From CAIJXB01 sp964439595 (GTDB lineage Bacteria > Chlamydiota > Chlamydiia > Chlamydiales > Rhabdochlamydiaceae), in contig CAYTOK010000014.1 in NCBI GenBank assembly GCA_964439595.1, positions 4,133 to 68,132 on the forward strand: a stretch of DNA of 64,000 nucleotides, written 5' to 3'. A model generated the notes under the pieces. The model saw only the letters and a program-made list of their open reading frames with translations, did not search any database and was not told the DNA's origin. Below are positions 7,766 through 17,110 of this stretch, piece after piece. The number at the start of each line of letters is the position of its first letter. The stretch's first letter is position 1. Position numbers and translations under genes: made by a program.

Positions 7766-10700
7766 ATGCGAAGCTTTTTTTTAAAATCCCAAGTAGCACT
7801 ATGGTCTTCCCTAGTGCCTTTTTTGGTTTCTGATTTATGCTATACACAGAACATCTACTCCCCTTTTTTAGCGGCAGCAACGCCTTCTAAACAAGAGGAA
7901 ACAGATGAGCCTAAGTACACAGTGAACTTTAATAACACATCTGTTATTGAAGTCATCCGCTTTGTCAGTAAAATTACGGGTGCTAATTTTGTATTTTCAG
8001 AACAAGACCTTCAATTTAATGTTACAATTATTTCTGAAGAACCTATTTCGAGTAAAAACTTCACCTCAGCTCTTATCCAAGTTCTTCGCGTACATGGGCT
8101 AACCTTACTGGAGCAAGAGGGAAACTTTCTTATTACACAAAGCTCTTCTGGGGTAAACCAAATTTCCACCGTTGTTTCCGGAGATATCCCCGACTCCATC
8201 CGCACCAAAGCTCCTATTGTTACAAGAGTCTTCCGCATTAAAAATGCAAGTGTCTCTCATATTGCATCTTTAATTAAACCTATGACCTCTCAAACTTCTC
8301 AAATAGAAATCTCTGAACAAACAAGCCAGTTAATTATTACGGATATCACCACAAATGTAGATAAGATCGCTCTACTTCTTCTTTCTTTAGACACACCTCA
8401 TTCCAATTTAGAAATTGAAGCGTACACAGCAAAACATGTATATCCTTTAGATATTATTACTTTAACACAGCAAATACTAGCCCCTTTTCGAGATAGTAAT
8501 GCTTTATTATTCATTCCTCAAATGGATAATAATACTATATTCGTCATCTCAACACCTCATCTTATTGAAAGATCCCTTTCTATTATGGAAGACATCGATG
8601 TTCCTCCTGCCGCAGTGAAAATTGGAGCAGCGCCACTTCCTCCAGCAGCACAAAATGTACATATTTACAAGTTGCTACATCAATCTTCTGAAAACATTTT
8701 GCCGGCGCTACAAAATATAGAAAAACAGCTCCCTAAAGGAGCCTCCTCAAGATTAGCACAAGCTATGCAGAGCGTAAAATACATCCAAAACACTGGATCT
8801 TTAGCGTTTGTAACTGACATAGACACTTGGAACCAAATCAAAGAGATCCTTGCAGGGATCGATCTACCTCCTTATTTTGGACAAGGAGGCAAACCTTCTT
8901 TTTGGGTTTATAAAATACAAAATGGCAATGTCGAGCATATAAAAGCTGCATTAAAACAAATGCACTCTTCTATTCAAGATAAAGCACTTCAAGATACTCT
9001 ATCCAGTGTTAAATGGATTAAAGAAACCGACTCTCTTGTTTTTACAGGCCCTGAAACTTCAATCCAAGAAGTGCAAAAACTGATTCCCACGCTAGACATC
9101 TCTAAAGAGGCCATCCCTGTTAAACTACAACTCTATGTATATAAAGCGCTAAGAGCCTCTGAAGCTCAGATTTCCGCTTCTTTACAGGAAATAGCAAAAA
9201 ACTTTCAAGATAAAGACCTATCTTTTGCGATTGAAAATAGGAAATGGGTAGCGGAGAGCAATTCTTTTCTCTTTAATGGATCGTCTGAAGCAATTGCCAA
9301 ACTACACTCCATTTTACCAACACTTGATGAACTTACCTCTACAGGACCTAAACTTGAATTTTATCTGTATAAAATCCAAAACAGCAGAGTAGAGCAAATA
9401 GAATCTGCTTTAAAGACAATTTTAAGTACATCCAAAGATCCCTCTATAGAGTCTTTATTAAAAAGTATGAAATGGCTAGAAGATAGCAATACGCTACTTT
9501 TTAATGGAACTCCGGAAGACATTAAAACGCTACATAACCTTTTGCCTTCGCTAGATGTTGATTCTTCAAAATCCCTGCAGCTATACACTTATAATGTACA
9601 GCATACAACAGGAGACCACCTACTTTCCACCCTAAAAGAGCTTGCCAAGACAACACAAGATAAAGATCTTGCGGCAATCATTCTCACTGTGAAATGGGTA
9701 CAAGAAAGCAATACCCTTATTTTTAGCGGATCTAAAGATGCTTGTGCAAAATTACAAAACATCCTACCTTCCCTGGATGCCTCTAAGCAAGGCAGGGAAA
9801 TATACTCCTATAAAGTGCAAAAAACTACGGCTAAAGAAATTCTCCACGCCTTAGAGCAAATTACTAAAGCATCCCACGACCAAGCTTTAATCGACGCTAC
9901 CCGCACCGTAGAATGGGTGCAAGGAAGTAACACCCTAGTTTTTAACGGGACCTCTGCAACAATCAGCAAACTACAGCACATACTTCCTTCCCTTGACATA
10001 ACAGAAAAAGCCAAAGAAATTTACACATATAAAATACAAAGTTCTTCAGCAAGTAAATTGCTAAACTCTTTAAAACAGATCGCCAAATCCTCTCAAGACG
10101 CAGAGCTCATAGAGCTTGTTCAAAGCGCAGAATGGGTTCAAGCTAGCAATACTTTAGTTTTTAACGGAACTTCTACAACAATCGTCAAGTTACAACATTT
10201 ACTCCCTTCTCTTGACGTGATAGAAAAAGCAAAAGAGCTTTATACGTATAAAATACAAAGTTCTTCAGCAAGTAAGTTGCTAGACTCTTTGAAACAGATC
10301 GCCAAATCCTCTCAAGACGCAGAGCTCATAGAGCTTGTTCAAAGTGCAGAATGGGTTCAGGCTAGCAATACTTTAGTTTTTAACGGACCTTCTACAACAA
10401 TCGTTAAGTTACAGCACTTACTCCCCTCTCTTGACGTGACAGAAAAAGCAAAAGAGCTTTATACATATAAAATACAAAGTTCTTCAGCAAGTAAATTGAC
10501 AGACTCTTTAAAGCAGATAGCTAAATCCTCTCAAGACGCAGAACTCACAGAGCTTGTCCAAAGTGCAGAATGGGTTCAAGCTAGCAATACTTTAGTTTTT
10601 AACGGAACTGCTGCAGCTTTAGCTAAAATAAAAACCATCCTCCCTACTCTTGACTCCGGAGAAAGCTCCCTTGAAACGCAGTTTTTCTTATATAAAATCC

Positions 10701-13700
10701 AAACAGCGACAAAAGAGCAAATCACAGATTCTCTAAATAAAATGCTAGGTTCCATCCAAGACAAAGACCTTATAAGCGCCATCCAAAGTATGAAGTGGAT
10801 ACAAGATGTAAACACTCTTATTTTCAATGGTACATCCGGTGCTATTAACAGCTTAAAAAGCATTCTGACTTCTATCGATATCTCCCCTGCTTTTTTTAAA
10901 GAATCTCAGCTTTATACATATAAAATCCAGTTCACCCCAGCAACGCAAATTTCCTTATCTTTAGAACAAATTGCTAAAGTAACGCAAGACAAACAGCTTA
11001 TAGAGGCTGTTAAAACAATGAAATGGATTCAAGATAGTAATGCTCTTATTTTTAACTGCCCCCAAGATACCATAGTCAAATTACAAAATATCCTTCCCAC
11101 TTTAGATGCAGCTGTCCCTGCAAACTCCGAGATGCAATTCTTCCTATACAAAGTCCAACACCTTCCTGCAGATCAAGTAGAATCCTCTTTAAAAAAAGTC
11201 GCAGGAACAATCCAGGATAAAGACCTAGCTAAGATGATCCAAAATATGAAATGGATCCAAGAAGCCAATACTCTCGTATTTAATGGCACTAAAAAATCCA
11301 TAAGCGAGCTGAATAAAATCCTTTTAGATATTGATGTCGCGCCGGCAAATGTCCAAGAAATGCAATTTTACATGTATAAAATAGTAAATACTTCGGCAGC
11401 ACAAATAGAATCATCCTTAAAACAAATGGCCCAAAGCATCCAAGACAAAGACTTTATAGCCGCAGTTAACACTATGAAATGGATGCAAGAAATCAATACC
11501 CTCCTTTTTAATGGGAATGAGACCACAATTACCAAGCTTAAAAATACTCTTCCTACTTTAGATATTGCCGAAGCAAAAGTAGAGCTGTACACTTATAAAA
11601 TCCAAGCGGCAACAGGAACTCATATCATTTCCTCTTTACATGATGCCGTTAAAAACATAGAAGATAAAGACCTTATTAACGCCATCCAAAGCGTTAAATG
11701 GATTCAAGAAAGCAATACGCTTCTATTTCAAGCAACACCCGGCGCTATTACTAAACTCCAAAGCCTTTTACCCTCCTTTGATTCTTCCTCTTTTCTTTCT
11801 AAAAACCAGTTCTTGATCTACAGTCCTAAAAATCAGTCAGGTGAAAGCTTAATAAAAAACCTCAAAGAGCTCTACCAGAACTTTAAAGCCTCAGGATTAG
11901 AAAATGGCTCGTTTCTTGCCGCACTAGACTCTATGAAGTGGGTTTCTTCCTCTCAATCTCTTGTTTTTTCAGGAGATACAGCTTCTTTAGATAGAATCCA
12001 TGCGATAGTAAAAGACATAGACACTGTTTCAGGAAACTCCCTGGGAGAAACATTTTTATATAAACCTATCTACGCTTCGCAATTTCAGCTCCAAGAAGCT
12101 TTAAGTCGTTTTGCAGAAACTCTTAATTTAGCAGTAAAAGAAGATGACCTGCTTGCCCAAACCATCTATAAAGCAGAGTGGATACCACAGAGCTCTTCTT
12201 TTCTTTTTAAAGCGCCGCCTGCTACATTGAGCAAATTAAAAACAGTTTTAGCCTCTTTAGACAATCCAAAGGGGGTTACAAACTCCTACGGGACTACTTT
12301 TTTTCTATACAAACTAAAAAGCACACCGGGAAACCTTGTAATTCAAAATCTCAAAGACTTAAGCAATAATTTACCTAAAGAAGATCCTTCTAACGCAGCA
12401 GTTGTTTCATCCATACAAACCTTAAAATGGGTAAAAGAAAATAACACTATTTTAATTACAGGATCCGGTTCTACTATTGAACAAGTCAAATCTCTTATCG
12501 CAGAATTCGATGAGAATGTTTCAAATAAAATAGCTCCAGCCGAAAGTGCTGATTTTTTTATTTATAAACATCTAAATCAATCTCCTGAAGCCCTTGTTAA
12601 ATCATTAAAAGATTTAGCTAAAGACCTTTCTACCTCTGGCCTTGGGGATCAAGATCTAATCCGCACCCTAGAGGCCGTAAGGGTCGTTGCTTCTAGTAAC
12701 TCTCTTCTTTTTACAGGATCTTCTGCCTCCATCGCCAAAATAAAAATTCTTCTCCCCTCTATTGACACACTAAATCCGGATGCTCATTCCATCCAAACAA
12801 TTGGAACTTCCGTATTTTTTATTTATAAAATAAAAAACACCTCCGCTGATGAACTAATCCGCATTGTGAAAAACTTTGCCAGCCAGCTAAGTAATACAAG
12901 CATTGAGGATAAGAACTTAGAAAAAAGCTTAAATTCTGTACAGTGGGTTAAAGAAACCAACTCTCTACTTTTTACAGGGCCCCAGGCAACACTACAAAAA
13001 CTAGAAGCTCTTGTTACCAAATTTGATTTGGAAGCGCAAGCTCCTGCTAAAGCCCCAAGAGAAACCCCTTCGACCTTTGAAGTGTATACGCCTAAAAACC
13101 AAACAGGCAGCGCTCTTATAGCTATTCTTCACGAGTTCATGCAAAACTTAACAGCTTCTGGTGTTTCGGATTCTCTTCTTTTTGATGCAATTAACCATTT
13201 AAAATTCATTGATAAAACGAATTCTTTGATCATCTCAGGCCAACACGATGCTATTCAAAAAGTCCAAGAGCTTTTAGTGAAATTTGATATTCCCACAAAT
13301 ACAGGGGAAGCCACTATAGACTCGACAGAGCTTGCGAACTTCCTCATATACAAGTTGCAATACCATGCCGGAGCCGACTTACAAGCTGCCTTAAAAAAAG
13401 TAGCTTACAGCCTTAATAAAACGGCCCCTGAAGCCAATAAAGCTTTAATCGACGTGATAGACTCTTTGCAATGGATTGAGGTAACTAACTCTCTTCTTGG
13501 TACAGGAACTCCTGAAATCTTAGTCAAACTTAAAGAACTTATTTTAAGTATAGATGTTCCTTTACGACAAGTATTTATCGAGGTCCTTGTAGTAGAGACC
13601 TCCTTATTTAACTCACAAAACTTCGGACTCCAATGGGGATCTCAACTCCAATACCTTAATAAAACTGTTGGGGCTCTCGGTAATTTTCCAGTTAAGGTAC

Positions 13701-14551
13701 AAAATACCGTCAATGGAAGTAACGTTAATACAGGAACAGTTGACCTTAGCACACCTATTTCTTATGCCACAAACTTAAATACCCCTGTCCAAGGCAATGC
13801 CCTAAATAGCACAACAGCTGTACCTTTTTCTACAGGATTTGACCTAGGTGTAATTGGAGATATCCTATTCCACAAAGGGCAATCTTTTATCTCTTTAGGA
13901 AGCTTACTTAATGCCCTTCAAGTAGATAATGACACAACCGTTGTGATGAATCCTAAAATCATCACACAAGATGGTCACACCTCTAAAATCTTCGTAGGGC
14001 AAAACATCCCTTTTGTGGGTTCTTTTATTTCTAATACAGCCTCCAACACCGTCCAATCTTCAAATATTGAATATCGCGATGTGGGCGTAGACCTAACTAT
14101 TACACCGACTCTTGGCACTAACAACATTATTACTTTAGATATCAAGCAAGATATCAGCGAGCAAACAAACAATACTACGCAGGTACAAGGATCTCAAGTC
14201 ACCGGTATTCAAACAAGCCATACAACCATGAACACAAGGGTTCATGTACCGGATAGACACTTCTTAGTCTTAAGTGGTATGATTCAAGATACAAAAGTAC
14301 ATTTTAAATCCAGTATCCCCTGTCTTGGAGGACTTCCAGTCATTGGAGCGATCTTTGGAGAAAATAGTAGGATAGATACAAAATCTAATGTCATTATTTT
14401 CCTAAGACCGTTTATAATCGACACTGTTGAGGATTTTGCTAAACTGACAAATGCAGAAGAAGACCTCTATAAGCAACAAGCAGGACCGCAAGACTTAAAA
14501 GAAGAGCTTGATGCCGGCTTTGAAATGATTAAAAACTTAAATAATGACTAA
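7766..14551 (+). CDS. sctC: Giant T3SS outer-membrane secretin SctC (CdsC) with about 21 extra N-domain repeats
   Basis: This 2,261-aa protein is the outer-membrane ring of the injectisome. It has a signal-like N-terminus (residues 1-36), an N0-type domain (about 50-125), two N1-type domains (about 150-290), then about 21 tandem modules of 73-80 residues (298-1931). The secretin core is at 1932-2261, with the signature SSIPCLGGLPVIGAIFG followed by FLRPFIIDT. Each module starts near Y-x-YK-(I/V)Q and runs through W(V/I)-x-x-(S/N)NTL-(V/L/I)FNG to a final LP(S/T)LD, which is the secretin_N (NolW) pattern. Chlamydia CdsC is, as I recall, roughly 920 aa, so this is about 2.5 times larger. The reading frame is intact throughout. 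It follows the kinase gene after a 144-bp gap; a TACAAT at 7678 could be a -10 element but lacks a well-spaced -35. It overlaps the next gene by 8 bp. Confidence 0.95.
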   Translation: MRSFFLKSQVALWSSLVPFLVSDLCYTQNIYSPFLAAATPSKQEETDEPKYTVNFNNTSVIEVIRFVSKITGANFVFSEQDLQFNVTIISEEPISSKNFTSALIQVLRVHGLTLLEQEGNFLITQSSSGVNQISTVVSGDIPDSIRTKAPIVTRVFRIKNASVSHIASLIKPMTSQTSQIEISEQTSQLIITDITTNVDKIALLLLSLDTPHSNLEIEAYTAKHVYPLDIITLTQQILAPFRDSNALLFIPQMDNNTIFVISTPHLIERSLSIMEDIDVPPAAVKIGAAPLPPAAQNVHIYKLLHQSSENILPALQNIEKQLPKGASSRLAQAMQSVKYIQNTGSLAFVTDIDTWNQIKEILAGIDLPPYFGQGGKPSFWVYKIQNGNVEHIKAALKQMHSSIQDKALQDTLSSVKWIKETDSLVFTGPETSIQEVQKLIPTLDISKEAIPVKLQLYVYKALRASEAQISASLQEIAKNFQDKDLSFAIENRKWVAESNSFLFNGSSEAIAKLHSILPTLDELTSTGPKLEFYLYKIQNSRVEQIESALKTILSTSKDPSIESLLKSMKWLEDSNTLLFNGTPEDIKTLHNLLPSLDVDSSKSLQLYTYNVQHTTGDHLLSTLKELAKTTQDKDLAAIILTVKWVQESNTLIFSGSKDACAKLQNILPSLDASKQGREIYSYKVQKTTAKEILHALEQITKASHDQALIDATRTVEWVQGSNTLVFNGTSATISKLQHILPSLDITEKAKEIYTYKIQSSSASKLLNSLKQIAKSSQDAELIELVQSAEWVQASNTLVFNGTSTTIVKLQHLLPSLDVIEKAKELYTYKIQSSSASKLLDSLKQIAKSSQDAELIELVQSAEWVQASNTLVFNGPSTTIVKLQHLLPSLDVTEKAKELYTYKIQSSSASKLTDSLKQIAKSSQDAELTELVQSAEWVQASNTLVFNGTAAALAKIKTILPTLDSGESSLETQFFLYKIQTATKEQITDSLNKMLGSIQDKDLISAIQSMKWIQDVNTLIFNGTSGAINSLKSILTSIDISPAFFKESQLYTYKIQFTPATQISLSLEQIAKVTQDKQLIEAVKTMKWIQDSNALIFNCPQDTIVKLQNILPTLDAAVPANSEMQFFLYKVQHLPADQVESSLKKVAGTIQDKDLAKMIQNMKWIQEANTLVFNGTKKSISELNKILLDIDVAPANVQEMQFYMYKIVNTSAAQIESSLKQMAQSIQDKDFIAAVNTMKWMQEINTLLFNGNETTITKLKNTLPTLDIAEAKVELYTYKIQAATGTHIISSLHDAVKNIEDKDLINAIQSVKWIQESNTLLFQATPGAITKLQSLLPSFDSSSFLSKNQFLIYSPKNQSGESLIKNLKELYQNFKASGLENGSFLAALDSMKWVSSSQSLVFSGDTASLDRIHAIVKDIDTVSGNSLGETFLYKPIYASQFQLQEALSRFAETLNLAVKEDDLLAQTIYKAEWIPQSSSFLFKAPPATLSKLKTVLASLDNPKGVTNSYGTTFFLYKLKSTPGNLVIQNLKDLSNNLPKEDPSNAAVVSSIQTLKWVKENNTILITGSGSTIEQVKSLIAEFDENVSNKIAPAESADFFIYKHLNQSPEALVKSLKDLAKDLSTSGLGDQDLIRTLEAVRVVASSNSLLFTGSSASIAKIKILLPSIDTLNPDAHSIQTIGTSVFFIYKIKNTSADELIRIVKNFASQLSNTSIEDKNLEKSLNSVQWVKETNSLLFTGPQATLQKLEALVTKFDLEAQAPAKAPRETPSTFEVYTPKNQTGSALIAILHEFMQNLTASGVSDSLLFDAINHLKFIDKTNSLIISGQHDAIQKVQELLVKFDIPTNTGEATIDSTELANFLIYKLQYHAGADLQAALKKVAYSLNKTAPEANKALIDVIDSLQWIEVTNSLLGTGTPEILVKLKELILSIDVPLRQVFIEVLVVETSLFNSQNFGLQWGSQLQYLNKTVGALGNFPVKVQNTVNGSNVNTGTVDLSTPISYATNLNTPVQGNALNSTTAVPFSTGFDLGVIGDILFHKGQSFISLGSLLNALQVDNDTTVVMNPKIITQDGHTSKIFVGQNIPFVGSFISNTASNTVQSSNIEYRDVGVDLTITPTLGTNNIITLDIKQDISEQTNNTTQVQGSQVTGIQTSHTTMNTRVHVPDRHFLVLSGMIQDTKVHFKSSIPCLGGLPVIGAIFGENSRIDTKSNVIIFLRPFIIDTVEDFAKLTNAEEDLYKQQAGPQDLKEELDAGFEMIKNLNND
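8657..13558 (+). repeat. About 21 tandem secretin_N-like modules inside sctC
   Basis: These are protein-level repeats counted by eye, from VHIYKLL (residue 298) to the end of the module ending LILSIDV (residue 1931). The average length is about 78 residues. The first module is divergent, modules 2-14 are close in length (about 67-73 aa plus linker), and modules 15-21 carry a small insertion in the middle helix and a less conserved tryptophan position. The conserved skeleton is an N-terminal beta strand (LYTYKIQ type), a helix with a leucine repeat (SLKQIA type), a WVQxSNTLVFNG strand pair, a second helix, and a final LPSLD. This matches a ring-forming N1/N3 KH-like fold, the known building block of the periplasmic part of secretins. 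Confidence 0.9.
10016..10672 (+). repeat. Three near-identical 219-bp direct repeats in sctC
   Basis: Units start at 10016, 10235 and 10454. A marker string, AAAATACAAAGTTCTTCAGC, recurs at 10031, 10250 and 10469, exactly 219 bp (73 codons) apart. The encoded modules share SSSASKL, DSLKQIAKSSQDAEL and QSAEWVQASNTLVFNG with only a few differences; similarity falls off after about 10608 in the third unit. This looks like recent tandem duplication with the reading frame kept. Confidence 0.93.
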
Positions 14552-15506
14552 AAAAATTTCTCGTATTTTTTGTCTGCTATCTGGAGTCTGCCTTCTGTTT
14601 GCAAGCTCCTGTACTAAGGTATCAGACCAGATAGAACCTAAAATAGATTATGCGCTGCAAGACCGTTACCTCCTGCAGCTTCCTTCACCCTTTTCCTCCC
14701 TTTCTCTCTTAGAAGAAGAGGAAGCCTGGGCTAAAGAATACCGCATCGCTATCTGCTTTGCCAAAGACCTTGATCTATACCAAGCGATTACCGCTTTTAA
14801 AAGAGCCTCCTATTTGATTCCTCCTAAAGAAAGGTCTCGTAAAATGGAGCTCGATTATGAAGTTCTTCTTTGTTACTACATAGGTAAAAAATATCAAGAA
14901 GCTATTTACACCTTTGAAAATTCTCCTTTAGCTTTTGCTGACCCTTCTTTTCCTGCGCATCAAGACCTCTTAGTTATTTTATTTGATAGTTACTTGCATA
15001 CCAATGACCGTACTAAAGCAGATAAGGTATTAGAATATCTACAAAACTACTACCCTTCTATAGCAGAAAAATTGCAACTATCTCTAGATCTCCAAGAAGC
15101 TAATATCCCCGCGATCGAGCAGTTTTCTACTAAACCTGAGTATGATTACTTGAAAAATTTACTAAATGGCTACAGCGCCTCCAAAAAATCGGTCTCCAAA
15201 GCCCAAATGCTCAACACTCTTATGCCAGGCGCTGGCTATTTCTACCTAGGCCAAAGACAATCTGCCTTAACAGCCTTTCTCCTTAATGGCTTATTTATAG
15301 GAGCCTCCTATTACTTTTTTGCAAATGGCAATATCCCGGCTGGAGTTATTTTTACAGGATTTGAAGCCGGCTGGTATTTTGGTGGCATTTACGGAGCCGG
15401 AGAAGAAGCTAAGTTTTATAATGAAAGAGTTTATGAAAGGTATGTCACCCCGCTTATGAATCAAAAAAAACTTTTCCCCGCACTCACCCTCCAATATGCT
15501 TTTTAA
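14544..15506 (+). CDS. Lipoprotein with helical repeat region and hydrophobic C-terminal domain, T3SS-operon member
   Basis: This 320-aa protein has an ATG that overlaps the end of sctC by 8 bp. The N-terminus is a lipoprotein signal: MTKKISR, a hydrophobic stretch, then FASSC, with the acylated cysteine at about residue 23. Residues about 60-200 are helical and TPR-like (alternating DLYQAITAFKRAS and KYQEAIYTFEN segments). Residues about 220-290 form one or two hydrophobic segments with LMPGAGYFYLGQ and a glycine-rich GGIYGAG motif, a pattern I recognise from membrane proteins often encoded next to yidD, but I cannot name the family. The tight coupling to sctC makes a role in secretin assembly (pilotin-like) possible, but this is inference. 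It also overlaps yidD by 11 bp. Confidence 0.7.
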   Translation: MTKKISRIFCLLSGVCLLFASSCTKVSDQIEPKIDYALQDRYLLQLPSPFSSLSLLEEEEAWAKEYRIAICFAKDLDLYQAITAFKRASYLIPPKERSRKMELDYEVLLCYYIGKKYQEAIYTFENSPLAFADPSFPAHQDLLVILFDSYLHTNDRTKADKVLEYLQNYYPSIAEKLQLSLDLQEANIPAIEQFSTKPEYDYLKNLLNGYSASKKSVSKAQMLNTLMPGAGYFYLGQRQSALTAFLLNGLFIGASYYFFANGNIPAGVIFTGFEAGWYFGGIYGAGEEAKFYNERVYERYVTPLMNQKKLFPALTLQYAF

Positions 15507-15876
15507 ACTCCTTTTCTTATTCACGTTCCCCTTATACCTTTTAGCTACTCCAGGATACCATACACCCTGGGGCAAAGATGTAGACCTTTCTGTACAAGTA
15601 AAATGTACAAAAACCGCTACAACTGACTCACCTGCCGCCTTCCTTGCAAAAAAACTCATCCTATTCCATCAAAAGGTTCTCTCTCCTGTTGACGGGCCAA
15701 GAAGTCACTTCTACCCTTGTTCCTCCCAGTATATGAAACTAGCCATCACCAAACACGGCTTCATCCAAGGCTTTATCATGGGCTGCGATAGGCTCATTAG
15801 AGAAGATAGCGATCCCTGGATCTATCAAAACATCCTTATTGATGGTAAGCTCGTTAAATACGACCCTCCTAAATAG
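15496..15876 (+). CDS. yidD: YidD family membrane-protein insertion efficiency factor
   Basis: This 126-aa protein carries the YidD core: LILFHQKVLSP, then GPRSHFYPCSSQYMKLAI, KHGFIQG and a terminal region after DRLIRE. In other bacteria YidD is a small membrane-associated protein acting beside YidC in membrane insertion. Compared with the usual 70-90 aa it has an N-terminal extension of about 40 residues that begins with a signal-like hydrophobic segment (LLFLFTFPLYLLAT). The two cysteines differ from the usual YPTCSQY arrangement (YPCSSQY here). It overlaps the upstream lipoprotein gene by 11 bp, so it is the last recognisable gene of the T3SS operon. Confidence 0.88.
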   Translation: MLFKLLFLFTFPLYLLATPGYHTPWGKDVDLSVQVKCTKTATTDSPAAFLAKKLILFHQKVLSPVDGPRSHFYPCSSQYMKLAITKHGFIQGFIMGCDRLIREDSDPWIYQNILIDGKLVKYDPPK

Positions 15877-16264
15877 ACATAACTACTATTACCACGTTTT
15901 TTAGAAGACCTCTTGCAGCTGGAGCCTCACTACTAGTCAAGGTAGCTGTTTTGCATACGGCTATAGGATTAAATTACGAGCTCTCCAATCCTTTAGATGG
16001 CTCTTAAAAACAGTCTATTAAAAAAGCAATCACAGTCATTGATCTTAAAAATGTTCCTTTTTTGTCTATGGAATTTTCTCAATCAAGGATTCACCTAATT
16101 GGTGATCGTTAAGCTAGAAGAGGTAAACACACCTTCTCTCCTAGAAAAAAAGAACTATTTTTTAGCTGTGCAGAGCAGTTCAACTGCCTTTTTCCTTAGG
16201 CTATATAGCAAGTAAAGGCCTCGCTCGGGCAGGCCTCTACCTCAAGTTTATAAGTATTAGTAGA
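15877..16264. other. 388-bp gap: possible gene remnant and operon end
   Basis: No intact gene is seen. One + strand frame between about 15885 and 16110 is open except for a TAA at 16004. It reads PLAAGASLLVKVAVLHTAIG before that stop and KKAITVIDLKNVPFLSMEF after it, so it may be a decayed small gene; I cannot name it. A weak hairpin (GCAG/CTGC at 16175-16187, then a T-run) could end the + strand operon. An AGGCCT-9 nt-AGGCCT inverted repeat near 16214-16234 could serve the facing minus-strand genes. Confidence 0.35.
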
Positions 16265-17080
16265 CTACCCACTAATTTTTACTGCAAGGTACTCTTCACT
16301 TCCGTAACAGCTAAAAATAAAATCTTCTGGAATATCCCCTGCCGTATTTAGATCAATAAAGGATTGTAAAGCAGCAAAATAAAGAGCCTCTTGATCTTTA
16401 TTATACGTTTTTTTTGCATTATGAGGATTGCCTCCTCTTCCATCAGCGCCCAATTTTAATGCGTAAATAACTGCTCCTGGCATTCCTTTTTTCGTTATCA
16501 TAATACTACGCGGGCCGGCTCCCGGTTTTTTAAGCTCTCTTCCTTTAAAATCCTTAATGGACACTGCTATTCCTTTAGGACCTCCCCTTTCTTCATCGAA
16601 AAAGTTATAAATATGCAAGGCTTTTTCCCTTTCTGGTGGAATTATGCCAACAAACTGTAATATGTGGTTTATTCGATCAAGAGCAAAGACAGGGCGAGGA
16701 TAGTCTACAATATCAGAAGGAGTGATTGTAAAACTTGTCTCATCTTCTAAAAAATCTATTTCAGTCACGGTTCCTGGGCAGCATATGGGCTTTTGTTCTT
16801 CAGAAGAAAACTGAGGGATGAAAACTTCTAATCCTTCTTCTATCAGTACGTCTTCTTCCGGAATCCTCGGCAATACATCGCTATCCATGAGAGTTGCTTC
16901 TGATAAAATACTAAATGAAATATCATGTATTTCATAATCCATGAATACATTTTCTCGATTAGCTTCACTTAGCCGACTAACAAATAAGTCGGTAAGATCT
17001 TTTCTTAAAAAAAAACCGTGCGGCTGTATGCAACTTGCTATTACTTCTAAAGTTTCTCGGGGAAAAGAGGAAACTATCAT
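16265..17080 (-). CDS. Unknown protein paired with the TPR-CHAT gene
   Basis: This is a 271-aa protein I do not recognise. It starts at an ATG with AGGAG about 7 bases upstream. There is no signal peptide and no clear transmembrane segment. The N-terminal about 120 residues are acidic; the C-terminal half has alternating beta-like segments (RSIMITKKGMPGAVIYALKLG) and a glycine-rich ADGRGGNPHNA loop. It begins 30 bp after the stop of the CHAT protease gene on the same strand, so the two are probably one transcript. CHAT proteases often act on, or with, a protein encoded beside them, so a substrate or effector role is a reasonable guess and no more than that. Confidence 0.6.
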   Translation of the reverse strand: MIVSSFPRETLEVIASCIQPHGFFLRKDLTDLFVSRLSEANRENVFMDYEIHDISFSILSEATLMDSDVLPRIPEEDVLIEEGLEVFIPQFSSEEQKPICCPGTVTEIDFLEDETSFTITPSDIVDYPRPVFALDRINHILQFVGIIPPEREKALHIYNFFDEERGGPKGIAVSIKDFKGRELKKPGAGPRSIMITKKGMPGAVIYALKLGADGRGGNPHNAKKTYNKDQEALYFAALQSFIDLNTAGDIPEDFIFSCYGSEEYLAVKISG

Positions 17081-17110
17081 AAAAAAACTCCTATTGTTTA
17101 ATTTTACTAT

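Noticed and set aside
10016..10672. Regular repeats considered as a CRISPR array
   Set aside because: Units are 219 bp, coding and in frame, and there is no short repeat/spacer alternation or cas gene.
8011..14172. Several minus-strand frames of 65-95 codons in sctC
   Set aside because: They recur in phase with the tandem modules, so they are echoes of the repeats and not separate genes.
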